Shown: one piece after another, positions 39,515-57,600 of the stretch | How the letters are laid out: each line of letters begins with the position of its first letter | How positions within the stretch are numbered: position 1 is the stretch's first letter | From: Protonemura montana | Taxonomy: Eukaryota; Arthropoda; Insecta; Plecoptera; Nemouridae | DNA length: 64,000 nucleotides | Direction of reading: 5' to 3' | Assembly: GCA_947568835.1 (NCBI GenBank) | Contig: OX387612.1 | Location: forward strand, 3,224,001-3,288,000 | Position numbers and translations under genes: made by a program | Notes under the pieces: model-generated | Databases searched by the model: none | Told to the model about the DNA's origin: nothing | Seen by the model: the letters and a program-made list of their open reading frames with translations, nothing else

Positions 39515-41582
39515 CAAAAGCGAGATGGTGCACGCATATCGGCGTGCAACATGGTGTTTGCAATCGCGAATGCTGTAAGTGTCAAACTATTTCAAACCTC
39601 GGGGAACTAGAAGGTACGTTGAAAACACCGATTGGGTCCCACTAAGATTTCTTAATGTTTATATCGTTACCTACTGTTTATCGGAAAAAGTTTAGGATGT
39701 ATTGTTAAAATGCTCTGGTCATTCACTCTTACCTTCATGTACCTTTTCAAATTTAAAGAGCTGGTGCTGTTAGATGCAATTTCCTTATGCACCGGCATCC
39801 ACAATAAACACTTTACTTTGAAAACCACCCTGGGATTGGAAACATTTCCCTCGTGGAGAAAAAAGAATTTCTTTAAATTTCCCCGCGGCAGAGCATTAGT
39901 CTCCGTGGCCGTGAAATCGTGATTGACCATCGTGATTGATCGTGATTGACCACTTCGTCTCCGTCACCCGAATCAATCGAACTCATTTAATTTTAAAAAA
40001 ATTAAACACGGCTTGCTTCGACCAAGCGGGAGCAACAAGTGGGTGGAAATTCTCAGTGGTACAACCTAGCTCATTTGAGGAAATTTAAAAAAAGTTAAGA
40101 AAACCTCATATACGAAAAATGTGAGAAATATTTTCTATGGTTGACATCAGTGATATAGAAATGTTATGAAATTTTAGCAGAAAACTCAACCTGCGAACTG
40201 TAACTTGTAACTTTAGGTCGTTAGCTTGGCTAGCAGCGTATTCGTGGATTCTCAATTGAATATCCATAGAGCTCGGAGTACCATCGACTCGCTTATTGCG
40301 CTTCTACCCTTTGTCGGTCAGCGCCGACTGAGCAACGCGACAGTATGGAACAAAGACAAATACTGGGTATAGGTAGGATTTTTTCTAGTTACTGAAGGAG
40401 AAATTGTAGGCAAAGTAGAACATTTAAGAAGAATTTTATGCTTGATAGGATGTTTTGCCGTTTAGGATTTTTTGGCGTTTAGGTCAATGCAGGAGAGTGA
40501 ATGGCTAGATCGGAACGAGGTAACAGGTGTATGGGTAAGATATATGGACGGTTCTGTAGAAAACAATGCAATGCAATGGTACACGTATCACGATGTAATC
40601 CTCGTGATTACTCTCATTTCACAACCACCTCCATGCAATCATAAATTGCATCCTTGTTGAGCCTGTACACCGGCCAAATTCCTGAACACAATGGCTAGCT
40701 ACCCTTAACTTCATTAGCATAGGAATCCACCCTTGCCCTTCTAGAGCACCATGTTTATAATGAAGACCAGAGTGCAATATGTGATCTCTTGTCTTAACTG
40801 CAATAGCATATAAATCACCACGGTCAACAGCCACCCTTGCCTTTCTAGAATACCACCTTTATCATGAAGACCAGAGTGCAACTATGTGATCTCTTATTAA
40901 CTTAAGAAGGTCCACTTTTATCATGAAGACCAGAGTGCACTATGTGATCTCTTATTAACTTAAGAAGAGTGGTTTTCCAGATATCCGCATTCCAACATAT
41001 GTGTTCCCACCCTTGGTCGACTGCAGCCGAACACTTGCCAGTATATATAGTCCAGTTTTTGAAAGCAGTAAAAAGAGAGTAGCCAGTACTAAGCCAGTAA
41101 GAACACCTCCACGTCAGTCGTCGTCAAAAAGTAACATCTTGTAAAATCTCGTTTAGACTTGTAATTCTGATTGATAGAAATACACAGAAACTTATTCAAT
41201 TTGCCAATTTCCCAACAAGTCTAGTTTTCAACTAAAGTCTGATTTTAAACTGAGCAAGTGTGACGCTGCAAGAATCCATTCCCCTGGTGAGTTACTTTAT
41301 AATAATATATACTTGTAAAATCTCATGCATAAACTTAAACTCAGTGATTGTTCGTAACCACTTTTATACCTCTTTTCAATTCTTTACCACTGTATCATTT
41401 ACTAAACTTATCATCTGTTCCAATTTTTCATCACCTATGTTTTGAAATAAAATCCATTTATAAATTCCACGTAACGTTTGTAATTCACTGTAAAAATCGG
41501 GATACCGCCCGTCGAACCCTCGTATTGCTTTCCTCCGAACTTTCGGTTTTCATTGAAATATCAAAAGGGAAAACCCATGATA
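39515..41582. other. Foreign sequence in spacer 3-4, with a partial spacer duplicate
   Basis: 39515-40481 and 40591-41582 have no match in other spacers and no recognised gene. Between them, 40482-40590 duplicates the spacer segment beginning GTCAATGCAGGAGAGTGAAT. A short internal repeat (ATGAAGACCAGAGTGCA near 40762, 40865 and 40924) and a TATATATAG (about 41044) occur in the right part. Confidence 0.6.
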
Positions 41583-42409
41583 CTTACATGCCCACACTTA
41601 ATGCTTACATTTTTAGAAGTTAGGAATAACACTCGTTTTACAATCAAGTACTGTCTCAAATACATTTTCCTCGTCCGCAATAGACGGTTATGGCATTAAA
41701 AATGTTCTTATCAGAGACTTAACCTGGTGCTGATACTCCAAGAAATGCTACAAATGTACCTTTTTGATTTGAAATTATGGCACAGTCTTATGCAAAATTA
41801 TTAACAAGTCAATAATAATTGAACTTGTTGCGTCATGTCTAACACAGTGGAACTTTGGCTCCAATATCGACCACTATTAATTTTTCATAATTTATAATTG
41901 CTGCTGTCAATGTAGGAGAGTGAATGGCTAGATCGGAACGAGGTAACAGGTGTATAGGTAAGATTTATGGACGGTTCTGTAGAAAACAATGCAATGCAAT
42001 GGTACACGTATCATACATACATCATAAGCTTTCAATTTTTCAACTTTCTATGTTTAAAGTTGATTGTTCAAAACAATTCAATGGCTATTCTCAACGTCTT
42101 GCACAGCTACGACTGGTTCGTTGTGTGTTTAATCACACTATTTAGAGCCACAATTTACAAGCTGTGAAGCCAAGAATATACCAACCTGCTAGAGTTTCAT
42201 ACATTATTGCCATCATGTTCAAGGGAGCCAATTGCCACACAATTACTTCACCTCTGCATGACATCATAAATGTATCCTGGATCTGCTTTAGAAGTGTACG
42301 CCCAGACACAAAACTTGCCCGCAAATAGACGTTTAGAAACGCACCTGCACCGTTAAAAAAATATTTGATGGCAAAGCTGAAAACACGTGCAACTATCAGA
42401 AACGTATTG
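41583..42409. other. Spacer 3-4, conserved part rejoining the family
   Basis: The family sequence resumes at ACTTACATGCCCACACTTAA and includes the spacer ORF at 42142-42324. That ORF lacks 12 bp present in the other copies (ATAAGGATTCAT). Confidence 0.6.
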
Positions 42410-42989
42410 CTACTTGTTCTCAGTATGTTTACGTGTATGTTTTTTTAGAGAGATTGTTTCGCTGTAAACCTTCGAACACAAAGTACTACATGGATATGAA
42501 CGTTTTCCGGAGTGCAAACGCATGTGTACCACCAATTCTTGTTTATTGTTGAGAAGCTTCTTGCAAACACCACAAATGCAAGCTTTATTTTCCCCATGTG
42601 TCCGTGCATGGCGGCTGAGATTACTTTTTGTAACATAGGTATTTGAACACATGGTACATGAATATGGCCGCTACCCAGTATGCAAATGCATGTGTTTCAG
42701 TAACGTCTGTCTACAAATTAGCACTCTCTTGCAAACATCACAAATGAAAGCTTGATTTCTCTTATGTATCTGTGCATGGCGCTTTAAAAGACTTTCTGTG
42801 GGGTAGGTCTTTAAACACACAGTACAAGAATGCGGACCATCTCCAGTATGTTTCTCTAAATGAATGGTAAGTTGGCCTTGTGTGGTGTAAGCCTTCGAAC
42901 ACACAGTACATGCATATGGACGCTCCCCAGTATGCAAACGCATGTGTTTCAATAACATCTGTCTAGACCTTAGCATTTTCTTGCAAACA
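42410..42989 (-). pseudogene. Stranded finger tail of unit 4
   Basis: Four fingers beyond the A8 frameshift, TAG in the linker before finger 5, then three fingers ending KKHTRKHTENK. No extra stops. Confidence 0.7.
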
Positions 42990-45900
42990 TCACAAATGCA
43001 AGCTTTTTTTTCCCAAATGTATCTGTGCATGGTAGGTGAGTTGACCTTGCGTGGTGTAGGTCCTTAAACACACAGTACATGCATATGGACGCTCCCCAGT
43101 ATGAATACGCATATGTTCCACTAACGCCTGCTTCCGGCTTAGCAGTTTATTGCAAACATCACAAATGCAAGCTTGTTTTCCCGAATGTATCTGTGCATGG
43201 CGGGTGAGTTGATGTTGCGTGGTGTAGGTCCTTGAACACACAGTACATGCATATGGACGCTCCCCAGTATGAATACGCATATGATCCACTAACGTATTTT
43301 TCCTGCTAAGCAGTTTCTTGCAAACATCACAAATGTAAGCTTTATTTCTCGAATGTATCTGTGCATGGCAGGTGAGTTGACGTTGCGTGGTGTAGGTCCT
43401 TGAACACACAGTACATGCATATGGACGCTCCCTAGTATGAATACGCATATGATCCACTAACGCCTGCCTCCTGCTTAGCAGTTTATTGCAAACATCACAA
43501 ATGTAAGCTTTATTTCTCGAATGTATCTGTGCATGGCGGGTGAGTTGACGTTGCGTGGTGTAGGTCCTTGAACACATAGTACATGCATATGGACGCTCCC
43601 TAGTATGAATACGCATATGTTCCACTAACGCCTGCCTCCTGCTTAGCAGTTTATTGCAAACATCACAAATGCAAGCTTTATTTCTCGAATGTATCTGTGC
43701 ATGGTAGGTGAGTTGACGTTGCGTGGTGTAGGTCCTTGAACACACAGTACATGCATATGGACGCTCCCCAGTATGAATACGCATATGTTCCACTAACGTA
43801 TGTTTACTGCTTAGCAGTTTCTTGCAAACATCACAAATGCAACTTGTCCTTCTACGTTCACCTGCTTGAAATGTGCGTGTCCTTTGTGGAGTAATGGGCT
43901 CTGGACTAACTGTACTGGGAAGAAGCAGTTCCTTAAAATGATAAAGAGCAACGTGTTTCTCCAATGCAGATTTTCTGCAGAAATTCCTCTTGCAAACATC
44001 ACAAAAATGAGTTGGTTTTGCTTTAGTGTTTCTTGCATTCGTGGCACTTGAAGTGATTTTCCGCTGCGAGTCGGTAGATATTTTCAGGCAAGAACTTTGA
44101 TTGTCTGCGACAATGAAATGTGGCCTCAAATTCTTCTTGTAGTGAAATTCCGTTGCATATGAAGCACAAGTGAAGAGTTTGTCAATGGATGGAGAAATGC
44201 TGCAATCTGGTGGCTGTTTTGAAATCATCTTGTTTTGAAGAATGCACATCTTGAAGACTTGATCCTGTCCATCACTAGTTCCCGTGGGTCCCATGTCTTC
44301 AACCTTCTCATCTGGTGGACTCCATGTCATTGGCATTGGTTCTTCTTTCAACAAGGTTGCCAAGGGGTCGAGAGAGTCGGTTGAAGTGGCACTAATGTCC
44401 ATCTCAGCGGTGTCATCTGCACGAAATAAGAACAGGAATTTTCAAAACATATATTAATGATTGAAGCAAGCAAAAAGAAATCTTCAATTTCACAGTTAAG
44501 AGGAGGATCAGCAAAATATTATTGCATCTTTAGTTTCTTTCTTCCAGGGACCCGAACCGGAACCGAAACCGGAACCGGAACCCGAAAAAACCCGTATTTT
44601 CTTGGAACCGAAACCGGAACCAGAACCGTTATTATTTATTTCCAAGAACCGGAACCGGAACCGGAACCATTATTAAATCATGGGTTCTTTTCGGTTCCTT
44701 AAAGGTTCCATAAAGGTTCCGAAGTTATATTGAGATTTCAGAAATTCAGATTAAAATTGTTTGCTTATTATGTTCACAACTTTTTTGTTTGTAATTTTTC
44801 CACACGAAAAAAAAATGTTTCACTGGTTTGTTCCGAAAACATCCATTGGCTCATCTTGTATCCACGATTTTGTTTGGGGAAAACACAAGGCATTTTAAAC
44901 AACATATACGTCTTATGTATCCATAGCAACATTTTTAGGTACTATAATATTTACATTTACACTACAATTTTTTTTTGAATTTCTTGTCCTTTTTGATTTG
45001 AAGATCCGCCGGCAATGCCCTATAAAGCTCACAACCCGCATAGGTGGGCCCCCTTTTATAATTTTGAAAAGCTGGTTTATCCAGTTTATAGTTAATTTTA
45101 TGTCTAGTGTTAAATAACCCTTTGCCTGTCCCCATCAGAGTGTAACCGTAAATCCATTTCTTTACATTTTTTACTTGAAAGCCTCAAACAAACGAACCCC
45201 TTGTAGTGCATGCTTTGTCTTGTAGAGATGGACTAGCCTGCCTTTTTTACTCCGTACATACTCTGTAACTACTACTACTACTCTTTAACTCTACTGGTGC
45301 TGAGAAATTGAATCAAACAAATTATTACGACTTCGTTACACCCCTATCTTTTATGCAACTGACTTCGTGTGCTTTGAAACCCAATGTAAGGAAAAAGAAC
45401 TGTCCCTGGCAGATGGAAAAACAAAACTAAGTGTCACTAAAAACCACTAAAACTTGAACCTGTACAACAGCAAAATTTAAAAAAATAACGCTTTATTTAT
45501 CAAGTGGAACCGGAACCTTTTTAAACTTAAAGCCGGAATCAGAACCCTTATTTGAGAAAATTAGGAACCCGAACCGGAACCCCTCTCAACAATTTGGAAC
45601 CGGGACCGAAACCGGAACCTTTAAAAATGTAAAACCGGAACCAGAACCAGAACCCTAATTTGAAAAAATTAGGAACCGGAACCAGAACCTTTAATCATTT
45701 CGGTTCGGGTCCCTGCTTTCTTCGTTGGTTCCAACTCTACCAGCCACTAAGATATTTCATACATTTTTTAGAGATCTTTTCCTGTTCTCAGCTTCAGCCC
45801 TCTACTTTTTTTTACAGCCTTAAAGGTCAGAAAGTTTACTAACTGATTCTAAAGTAAAATTCTTCTTGAACCAAAAAGACATGCAGCCACCAGAATTGCA

Positions 45901-47510
45901 CATATTATGCCAGAATCTTATATGTATATTATCCTTAGTTAAAATTATAAAATCGGGAATAAGGAAAATATTGGAATAGAGGGATTCCATTTCTTAGATC
46001 CCATTCTGTATCTTGAAAGATAGGGGTTGATTTTTTTTTTTTGGTTTTCTGGTTTGATGCGAATTCCCCGAAACTTTTTCATGACATGATAGCAGTCATT
46101 GTTCTGGCATCTACTCGTATATGGACATGATCATGGTCTTTGGACATGATTGTACCTACCCAATCCTAGTGTCAATACTTGTTCAATGTCCTCCAGTTCT
46201 AGCTTTGGTTCTTCTTTGATGTTTGTCTCAATCTTTATAGTCTGTTGGTCAAAATATAACGTCAAATTTAAAATTTCTTTGGTATAAAAGAAAATTATGC
46301 TATTCCAATCCATTCTAGTTCTTCTGTTCTCGGCAAATGTTTGTTTGCATGGCGTTTTTTGAGCTTACCTGGTATATTTCGTTCTTTAGCAAATAGTCGT
46401 TGGAAAATGTTGTGGTTACCAAATTCTCTATTGCGTTGAGTTTCGATACACACGGGTCACAGATAAATTCCGGTAGGCCATCTCCTTCAGTTGGCTGTCA
46501 CAGTAACAATAACCCACATTTAAGTCAAAGCATAGAGTTGAGTGATCTAACTTAAAACTTAATTGTTACATGAGGTGCATTATGCTAACTCAATAAAAAA
46601 CTGGAATACAAGTAGAAAAAATAAATAGGCAAGCTGAATCTAGAAAAATTCTTTGCATTCTTGTTCGACTTAAGCCGATTCATGGCTCTCCCTACTCTGC
46701 TGTTAGGAGGATCTACTGACAGTGAGTCTAAGCGACTTGCCTGGACTCCTTATTTGGTGGTGATGGAGGGGTTATGCTTTTGATGGGCCATAATGGTATC
46801 AGTTATTTTACCCTCTGAGCTGTTAAATTTGCTGTTACCCAGTAAGTAATTTGACTTTCTAGGACATAATTTACTAGATAAAAGATTTTAGAAACACAAC
46901 TTGTCCTGCATACCTCTAAACACACAAGTTTTCTTATTTTCTTCTCTAATGAATTTTCAGCATCAGCAAATATCTTCGACATTTCACTTGACTTGTGCTG
47001 TGTCATACACAAGCGGCAAACTGAAGAAATGTGTTCTTTGTTGCCATTTATTATTTCAAAAAGTTCCAGCGTTTCTTCAGTAATGCTTTGCACTTCCAAA
47101 CCTGGGCCACTGACTTCTGAAATAAAAGTGACTACTTTTCTAAGCGAGTCTTCTGTTTCAAGAGAATCGGCAATGAACTGAGATGCACAGCTTAGGTTTT
47201 CAGAGCACGGTATGCAAACAGTGGACGGTAGGCCATCTCCATAGCAGAGCTGCAATAAAGGTAATAAGGCTGAGATTATGCATCACAAACAGTACGTGCA
47301 CAATTAGACATTCGGAAATATAATCTAAGTTGACACATCTATTGCTGAACAAACCTCAATTTGTAGCATTCTTGTGATTCTTGTTGCTATTGATTCAGCA
47401 GTCTCATCAAAAATAACCAACATGTCTTCTGGATCAAAGTTCATGATACACAATCGACACATTGTTGACAAATTGTTTTTGTAGTTTTTTTTTTTATTTT
47501 CTTGATTCAT
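42990..47510 (-). CDS. Double-ZAD C2H2 zinc-finger protein, unit 4
   Basis: Exons 47355-47510, 46914-47249, 46369-46494, 46160-46241 and 42990-44416 give 708 aa. It has two ZADs, the IKEEP linker and eleven fingers. Finger 2 begins CICDVC where other units have WICDVC, and its preceding linker reads AGERRRTS. ZAD1 has a small change (MLVIFDE for MLDIFDE). Intron 4 carries the hAT-like element at 44545-45715. It ends like units 2, 3 and 5 with GKKSLHL. Confidence 0.87.
44545..45715. mobile_element. hAT-like non-autonomous element in intron 4 of unit 4
   Basis: Same ends, insertion site and CTTTCTTC flanks as in unit 3, so it was copied with the unit rather than inserted independently. 1,171 bp; it has one more GGAACC hexamer at the left end than unit 3. 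Confidence 0.93.
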
Positions 47511-49228
47511 TTTTAGACTCTCTCCAGCTCTCCAGCTTTCAGGTTGCTAGCGTCAGAAACCAGAAGATTTTAGAGTGCAATTAAAAAAGCCATGAGGCAA
47601 TTTATCTTTTTTATTTATTTATTGTAAAATTAGATTAGTAAATATTAGTATAATACCACAGAGAACCATGGAATTGCTTGCCACACTTAAAGTTTTCTAA
47701 AATAGTATCAACGATAGTATAGTATTTAATTGAGGTTAAGTAGAAGAGCGGGATAACCCGAACTCCGTTCGTTCGCAGTTAGCCTCAGCCTTCGATCCAA
47801 ATAGCTCGGAATTGCTCGGAATTGCTTCGTATGACTATGTAAACAAACCGCAGTAAAAAAAGTGTATACAAAAGGATAGCACATAAATATTCCACCCTTA
47901 ATACCGCATGAAAGCAAATAGAAACATCATTGCGTTTTTGACAGCTGATAACAGAGTACAAGACGGGCTTTCGATCCGTGATAGTCTTAATTTCTGGCCC
48001 AGCCCTGGACAAAAAAAGGCTAACTTTTACAAAAATTTGGTTTTCATTAAATGAATTCATTTATATCTGTTGCCATATTTAGAGGCATTGCCATGTTGAT
48101 GCGAAGATTGCCTGAAAAAGGTTCTAAAATATGCTTTCCCATGTTACCGCAGTCATATCTTAAAGCAAATATAGGTACTCAACCAGTTCAATACCTTATC
48201 TCCATACAAATTTTGGAAAGATATCGACATAGCGTATCGGGGTTTGACAGAAGTCTCACAGCATGACGATTGGTGGCGGCGCTAGTGCGGAGTTGGTGCG
48301 GAGAACCCTATCTATAGTCTTTGGCAGAGAGTAAAGATGCGGAGTTCGAAAAATCCGTCACAAACGCGCTATTAGTTCTTTATATGCGCGGAGAGGCGCC
48401 GAGTTCAAAAGGGCCGTAGTTCATGAACGCTCGGTTGCGCCCTTGAAGCACTTACCAATGTGTGTAGCGCAGTGGTGTAGCGCCGTGTTTGAATTGGAAA
48501 ACGTCTCTCAATTTCTGCGTTGGAAACAGACAACAGACAAGGTGGTGATATGTTCACCTGAGCGACTCGATTGCTGTATCTGACATCTGTCCACTTACAT
48601 GCCCACACTTAATGCTTACATTTTTTGAAGTTAGGAATAACACTCGTTTTACAATCAAGTACTGTCTCAAATACATTTTCCTCGTCCGCAATAGACGGTT
48701 ATGACATTAAAAATGTTCTTATCAGAGACTTAACCTGGTGCTGATACTCCAAGAAATGCTACAAATGTAGCTTTTTGATTTCAAATTATGGCACAGTCTA
48801 ATGCAAAATTATTAACAAGTCAATAATAATTGAACTTGTTGCGTCATGTCTAACACAGTGGAACTTTGGCTCCAATATCGACCACTATTAATTTTTCATA
48901 ATTTATAATTGCTGCTGTCAATGTAGGAGAGTGAATGGCTAAATCGGAACGAGGTAACAGGTGTATAGGTAAGATTTATGGACGGTTCTGTAGAAAACAA
49001 TGCAATGCAATGGTACACGTATCATACATACATCATAAGCTTTCAATTTTTCAACTTTCTATGTTTAAAGTTGATTGTTCAAAACAATTCAATGGCTATT
49101 CTCAACGTCTTGCACAGCTACGACTGGTTCGTTGTGTGTTTAATCACACTATTTAGAGCCACAATTTACAAGCTGTGAAGCCAAGAATATAAGGATTCAT
49201 ATACCAACCTGCTAGAGTTTCATACATT
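47511..49228. other. Spacer 4-5, left part and upstream region of unit 4
   Basis: Conserved spacer sequence with the empty sites for the 776-bp element (ATTTAGAGGC, about 48076) and the 3-kb element (about 48235). Ends at the LTR insertion. Confidence 0.6.
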
Positions 49229-49536
49229 TGTCAGCTTCGTTTTCCCGCTTCACTATTATGTCAGGTTTCCATCTATCTTCGCTCTCTTCAATAACACACA
49301 CAATTCGTCAATCCAACCAGTTTTAATAACAACCACCCTCACCGACCACACAGGTCTCACACAACCTCTCTACAGCGCTGCTCTCAGCCGACTCTCTTGT
49401 TTTACAAAACATCGCTCTCCTAGCCCTAGCGCAAGGTTCACCCTAGCGTTCCGCTCCCTAGCTACAAAGATGGCGGACAGACCCGCGCAACATTAAAATA
49501 CACAGTACTGCACTAGCCAAAAATACAATGCTGACA
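49229..49536 (-). repeat. 3' LTR
   Basis: 308 bp, same sequence as 53589-53896 by direct reading. Confidence 0.95.
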
Positions 49537-49635
49537 TCGGCCATTCTGTTTTAAAATTGTCCTCAATTGGCCAAGAACATACAACAGTTAACAAAACAAT
49601 AGTATAACTAATTCTACGTTAAGTCCAAACAAAGT

Positions 49636-53268
<3,633 letters not shown>

Positions 53269-53588
53269 TTACTATATCCAAAATGTTTAACTGCACACGA
53301 GGAAAATGGCGCGCACCGGAAGTTGCGAACACGAGGTGCCTAGTCGCTATAAATCTCGCTAAATCAACGCAATCCTACAACAAAATACAAAATACTATGA
53401 CAAAAACACCAAAATACAATCGCCACAAGCTGCTCAAGTCCTTTTTTTTTTTCGTGATCGCAGAATGTCACTTAGGTACGTTTTCGTCCGCAACAACAAA
53501 ACGCAACACGCTTTGCCGCCGCTCGCTCGCTTCTACCTCCTTCGCAAGGCACTTGTAGGTAAAAATCAATTTATCCCACTTCTGATTA

Positions 53589-53896
53589 TGTCAGCTTCGT
53601 TTTCCCGCTTCACTATTATGTCAGGTTTCCATCTATCTTCGCTCTCTTCAATAACACACACAATTCGTCAATCCAACCAGTTTTAATAACAACCACCCTC
53701 ACCGACCACACAGGTCTCACACAACCTCTCTACAGCGCTGCTCTCAGCCGACTCTCTTGTTTTACAAAACATCGCTCTCCTAGCCCTAGCGCAAGGTTCA
53801 CCCTAGCGTTCCGCTCCCTAGCTACAAAGATGGCGGACAGACCCGCGCAACATTAAAATACACAGTACTGCACTAGCCAAAAATACAATGCTGACA
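53589..53896 (-). repeat. 5' LTR
   Basis: 308 bp LTR upstream of the Gag-Pol frame on the minus strand. It is followed at its right by the CATT duplication. Confidence 0.95.
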
Positions 53897-54104
53897 CATT
53901 ATTGCCATCATGTTCAAGGGAGCCAATTGCCACACAATTACTTCACCTCTGCATGACATCATAAATGTATCCTGGATCTGCTTTAGAAGTGTACGCCCAG
54001 ACACAAAACTTGCCCGCAAATAGACGTTTAGAAACGCACCTGCACCGTTAAAAAAATATTTGATGGCAAAGCTGAAAACACGTGCAACTATCAGAAACGT
54101 ATTG
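53897..54104. other. Spacer 4-5, right part
   Basis: Continues the spacer ORF and block interrupted by the LTR element (CATTATTGCCATCATGTTCA). Confidence 0.6.
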
Positions 54105-54684
54105 CTACATGTTCTCAGTATGTTTACGTGTATGTTTTTTTAGAGAGATTTTTTCGCTGTAAACCTTCGAACACAAAGTACTACATGGATATGAACGTTT
54201 TCCGGAGTGCAAACGCATGTGTACCACCAATTCTTGTTTATTGTTGAGAAGCTTCTTGCAAACACCACAAATGCAAGCTTTATTTTCCCCATGTGTCCGT
54301 GCATGGCGGCTGAGATTACTTTTTGTAACATAGGTATTTGAACACATGGTACATGAATATGGCCGCTACCCAGTATGCAAATGCATGTGTTTCAGTAACG
54401 TCTGTCTACAAATTAGCACTCTCTTGCAAACATCACAAATGAAAGCTTGATTTCTCTTATGTATCTGTGCATGGCGCTTTAAAAGACTTTCTGTGGGGTA
54501 GGTCTTTAAACACACAGTACAAGAATGCGGACCATCTCCAGTATGTTTCTCTAAATGAATGGTAAGTTGGCCTTGTGTGGTGTAAGCCTTCGAACACACA
54601 GTACATGCATATGGACGCTCCCCAGTATGCAAACGCATGTGTTTCAATAACATCTGTCTAGACCTTAGCAGTTTCTTGCAAACA
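54105..54684 (-). pseudogene. Stranded finger tail of unit 5
   Basis: Same as the unit 4 tail: A8 frameshift, four fingers, TAG, three fingers. The final codons are ENM then TAG. Confidence 0.7.
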
Positions 54685-57600
54685 TCACAAATGCAAGCTT
54701 TTTTTTCCCAAATGTATCTGTGCATGGTAGGTGAGTTGACCTTGCGTGGTGTAGGTCCTTAAACACACAGTACATGCATATGGACGCTCCCCAGTATGAA
54801 TACGCATATGTTCCACTAACGCCTGCTTCCGGCTTAGCAGTTTTTTGCAAACATCACAAATGCAAGCTTTTTTTCCCGAATGTATCTGTGCATGGTAGGT
54901 GAGTTGACGTTGCGTGGTGTAGGTCCTTAAACACACAGTACATGAATATGGACGCTCCTCAGTATGAATACGCATATGATCCACTAACGTTTTTTTCCTG
55001 CTTAGCAGTTTCTTGCAAACATTACAAATGTAAGCTTTATTTCTCGAATGTATCTGTGCATGGCGGGTGAGTTGACTTTGCGTAGTGTAATCCTTCGAAC
55101 ACACAGTACATGCATATGGACGCTCCCCAGTATGAATACGCATATGTTCCACTAACGCCTGCCTCTTGCTTAGCAGTTTCTTGCAAACATCACAAATGTA
55201 AGCTTTATTTCTCGAATGTATCTGTGCATGGCAGGCGAGTTGACGTTGCGTGGTGTAGGTCCTTGAACACACAGTACACGCATATGGACGCTCCCCAGTA
55301 TGCAAACGCATATGTTCCACTAACGCCTGCTTACTGCTTAGCAGTTTCTTGCAAACATCACAAATCCAACTTTTCCTTCTACTTTCACTTGCTTGAAATG
55401 TGCGTGTCGTTTGTGGAGTAATGGACTCTGGACTAACTGTACTGGGAAGAAGCAGTTCCTTAGAATGAAAAAGAGCAACGTGTTTCTCCAATGCAGATTT
55501 TCTGCAGAAATTCCTCTTGCAAACATCACAAAAATGAGTTGGTTTTGCTTTAGTGTTTCTTGCATTTGTGGCACTTGAAGTAATTTTCCGCTGCGAGTCG
55601 GGAGATATTTTCAGGCAAGAACTTTGATTGTCTGCGACAATGAAATGTGGCCTCAAATTCTTCTTGTAGTGAAATTCCGTTGCATATGAAGCACAAGTGA
55701 AGAGTTTGTCAATGGATGGAGAAATGCTGCAATCTGGTGGCTGTTTTGAAATCATCTTGTTTTGAAGAATGCACATCTTGAAGACTTGATCCTGTCCATC
55801 ACTAGTTCCCGTGGGTCCCATGTCTTCAACCTTCTCATCTGGTGGACTCCATGTCATTGGCATTGGTTCTTCTTTCAGCGAGGTTGCCAAGGGGTCGAGA
55901 GAGTCGGTTGAAGTGGCACTAATGTCCATCTCATCGGTGTCATCTGCACGAAATAAGAACAGGAATTTTCAAAACATATATTAATGATTGAAGCAAGCAA
56001 AAAGAAATCTTCAATTTCACAGTTAAGAGGAGGATCAGCAAAATATTATTGCATTTCTTTAGTTTCTTTCTTTGTTGGTTCCAACTCTACCAGCCACTAA
56101 GATATTTAATACATTTTTTAGAGATCTTTTCTTGTTCTCAGCTTCGGCCCTCTACTTTTTTTTACAGCCTTAAAGGTCAGAAAGTTTACTAACTGATTCT
56201 AAAGTAAAATTCTTCGTGAACCAAAAAGACATGCAGCCACCAGAATTGCACATATTATGCCAGAATCTTATATGTATATTATCCATAGTTAAAATTATGA
56301 AATCGGGAATATGGAAAATATTGGAATAGAAGGATTCCATTTCTTAGATCCCATTCTGTATCTCGAAAGATTGGGGTTGATTTTTTTTTTTTGGTTTTCT
56401 GGTTTGATGCGAATTCCCCGAAACTTTTTCATGACATGATAGCAGTCATTGTTCTGGCATCTTCTCGTATATGGACATGATCATGGTCTTTGGACATGAT
56501 TGTACCTACCCAATCCTAGTGTCAATACTTGTTCAATGTCCTCCAGTTCTAGCTTTGGTTCTTCTTTGATGTTTGTCTCAATCTTTATAGTCTGTTGGTC
56601 AAAATATAACGTCAAATTTAAAATTTCTTTGGTATAAAAGAAAATTATGCTATTCCAATCCATTCTAGTTCTTCTGTTCTCGGCAAATGTTTGTTTGCAT
56701 GGCGTTTTTTGAGCTTACCTGGTATATTTCGTTCTTTAGCAAATAGTCGTTGGAAAATGTTGTGGTTACCAAATTCTCTATTGCGTTGAGTTTCGATACA
56801 CACGGGTCACAGATAAATTCCGGTAGGCCATCTCCTTCAGTTGGCTGTCACAGTAACAATAACCCACATTCAAGTCAAAGCATAAAGTTGAGTGATTTAA
56901 CTTAAAACATTATTGTTACATGAGGTTCATTATGCTAACTCAGTAAAAGACTGGAACACAAGCAGAAAAAATAAATAGGCAAGCTGAATCTAGAAAAAGT
57001 CTTTGTATTCTTGTTCGACTTAAGCCGATTCATGGCTCTCCCCACTCTGCTGTTAGGAGGATCTACTGACAGTGAGTCTAAGTGACTTGCCCGGACTCCT
57101 TATTTGGTGGTGATGGAGGTTTTATGCTTTTGATGGGCCATAATGGTATCAGTTATTTTACCCTCTTAGCTGTTAAATTTGCTGTTACCCAGTAAGTACT
57201 TTGACTTTCTAGGACATGATTTACTAGATAAAATATTTAAGAAACACAGCTTGTCCTGCATACCTCTAAACACACAAGTTTTCTTATTTTCTTCTCTAAT
57301 GAATTTTCAGCATCAGCAAATATCTTCGACATTTCACTTGACTTGTGCTGTGTCATACACAAGCGGCAAACTGAAGAAATGTGTTCTTTGTTGCCATTTA
57401 TTATTTCAAAAAGTTCCAGCGTTTCTTCAGTAATGCTTTGCACTTCCAAACCTGGGCCACTGACTTCTGAAATAAAAGTGACTACTTTTCTAAGCGAGTC
57501 TTCTGTTTCAAGAGAATCGGCAATGAACTGAGATGCACAGCTTAGGTTTTCAGCGCACGGTATGCAAACAGTGGACGGTAGGCCATCTCCATAGCAGAGC

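Noticed and set aside
46803..47255. 150-aa extension of exon 2 in unit 4 past its donor
   Set aside because: The extension after VCLE runs through the GTATGC donor used in all units and reads intron sequence. The longer frame is due to loss of one intronic stop.
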